Under the pieces are notes generated by a model. The model was not told the origin of the DNA and searched no databases. It saw nothing but the letters and a program-made list of their open reading frames with translations. A program made the translations under genes and the position numbers. Below are positions 63,677 to 64,000 of a stretch of 64,000 nucleotides of DNA, piece after piece. The stretch comes from Centrapalus pauciflorus (Eukaryota > Streptophyta > Magnoliopsida > Asterales > Asteraceae), in the NCBI GenBank assembly GCA_020465985.1, contig JAANYP010007093.1, positions 1 through 64,000 of the forward strand, in the 5' to 3' direction. Numbering within the stretch: the first letter of the stretch is position 1; each line of letters begins with the position of its first letter.

Positions 63677-64000
63677 AATAACCACCTGTTCTAGAATTAA
63701 AATCCTTACATGTGCATTTGAAGTATGCATTTTTAGGTCATAATGACACTCTTCCAGTCATTATTTCATCAGATCTGACTGAGGCACAAGAAAAATCCCT
63801 ACTGCAAGTACTAGTAAAGTATAAAGAGGTAGTAGGTTGAACAATAGTAGAATTGAAAGAAATCAATCCTACTTTGTGTATGCATCGAATCATCGTTGAT
63901 CCCGGAGCTAAACCAGTAAGAGATGCACAAAGGAGGCTGAACCCCACACAGATGAACTACACCACTACGGAAAAAGAATTCTCAGCAGTAGTGTTTGCCC
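63677..64000 (+). pseudogene. Athila-like pol with internally deleted reverse transcriptase
   Basis: In one frame the sequence reads LHVHLKYAFLGHND, VIISSDLTEAQEKSLL and INPTLCMHRIIVD, the N-terminal part of the Athila RT domain. A TGA lies near 63838. At about 63945 the frame passes from RRLNP straight into NYTTTEKEFSAVVFA, which belongs to RNase H. The catalytic RT core, including its YxDD box, is missing. The element runs off the window edge. Confidence 0.8.

Overview
The window looks like repeat-rich intergenic DNA from a eudicot plant nuclear genome. It is AT-rich, has long (TA)n microsatellites, an intact plant-type Ty3/gypsy chromovirus with a tRNA-Met primer site, an Athila-like element, tRNA-derived SINEs, many MITEs and Helitron ends, and two spliced plant genes. 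I cannot fix the species. Everything was read by eye, without searches or alignments.

Layout. 1-13.6 kb holds no convincing gene: a ~195 bp tandem repeat, TA/TC/TG microsatellites, Mutator-type foldback MITEs (three with 9-bp target duplications exact or one mismatch off), a Helitron 3' end and a hAT MITE. 13.6-33.55 kb is one degraded tandem array of a ~0.85 kb unit, at least seven copies. It has been hit successively by (TA)n-flanked inverted-repeat elements, a hAT MITE, a Helitron (present in two copies at the same unit position), Mutator-type foldback elements and a young, apparently complete 8.67 kb Tekay/Del-like retrotransposon (19160-27826). Because the array carries several copies of each target, many insertions have an 'empty site' inside this same window, so their order can be read.

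Genes. 34626-41692 (+) is a complete ten-exon gene for a 596-residue TMEM214-family ER membrane protein, with one non-canonical GC-AG intron. 48373-48933 (-) is a two-exon gene for a 160-residue HMGA-type chromatin protein (linker-histone GH1 domain plus two AT-hooks). Between them lie a SINE with an 18-bp target duplication, hAT and foldback MITEs, a Helitron end and a Mutator-type element with a gene-like interior (47027-48213).

Right part. 49-54 kb has a SINE, Mutator and hAT MITEs, and a PIF/Harbinger-like element whose interior is almost free of G. 54.5-58.4 kb is a chain of inverted-repeat elements joined by (TA)n, (GT)n and (CT)n tracts. From about 59 kb to the end is a decayed Athila-like retrotransposon (LTR end, primer site, broken gag, protease region, start of RT fused to RNase H after an internal deletion).

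The most promising unusual signal is a set of about eight otherwise dissimilar foldback elements that sit in or beside (TA)n tracts and share a 16-base terminal motif close to GGWTCnnnnGnGnACC. Two of them have element-free paralogous sites in the tandem array, suggesting a microsatellite-targeting transposition system.
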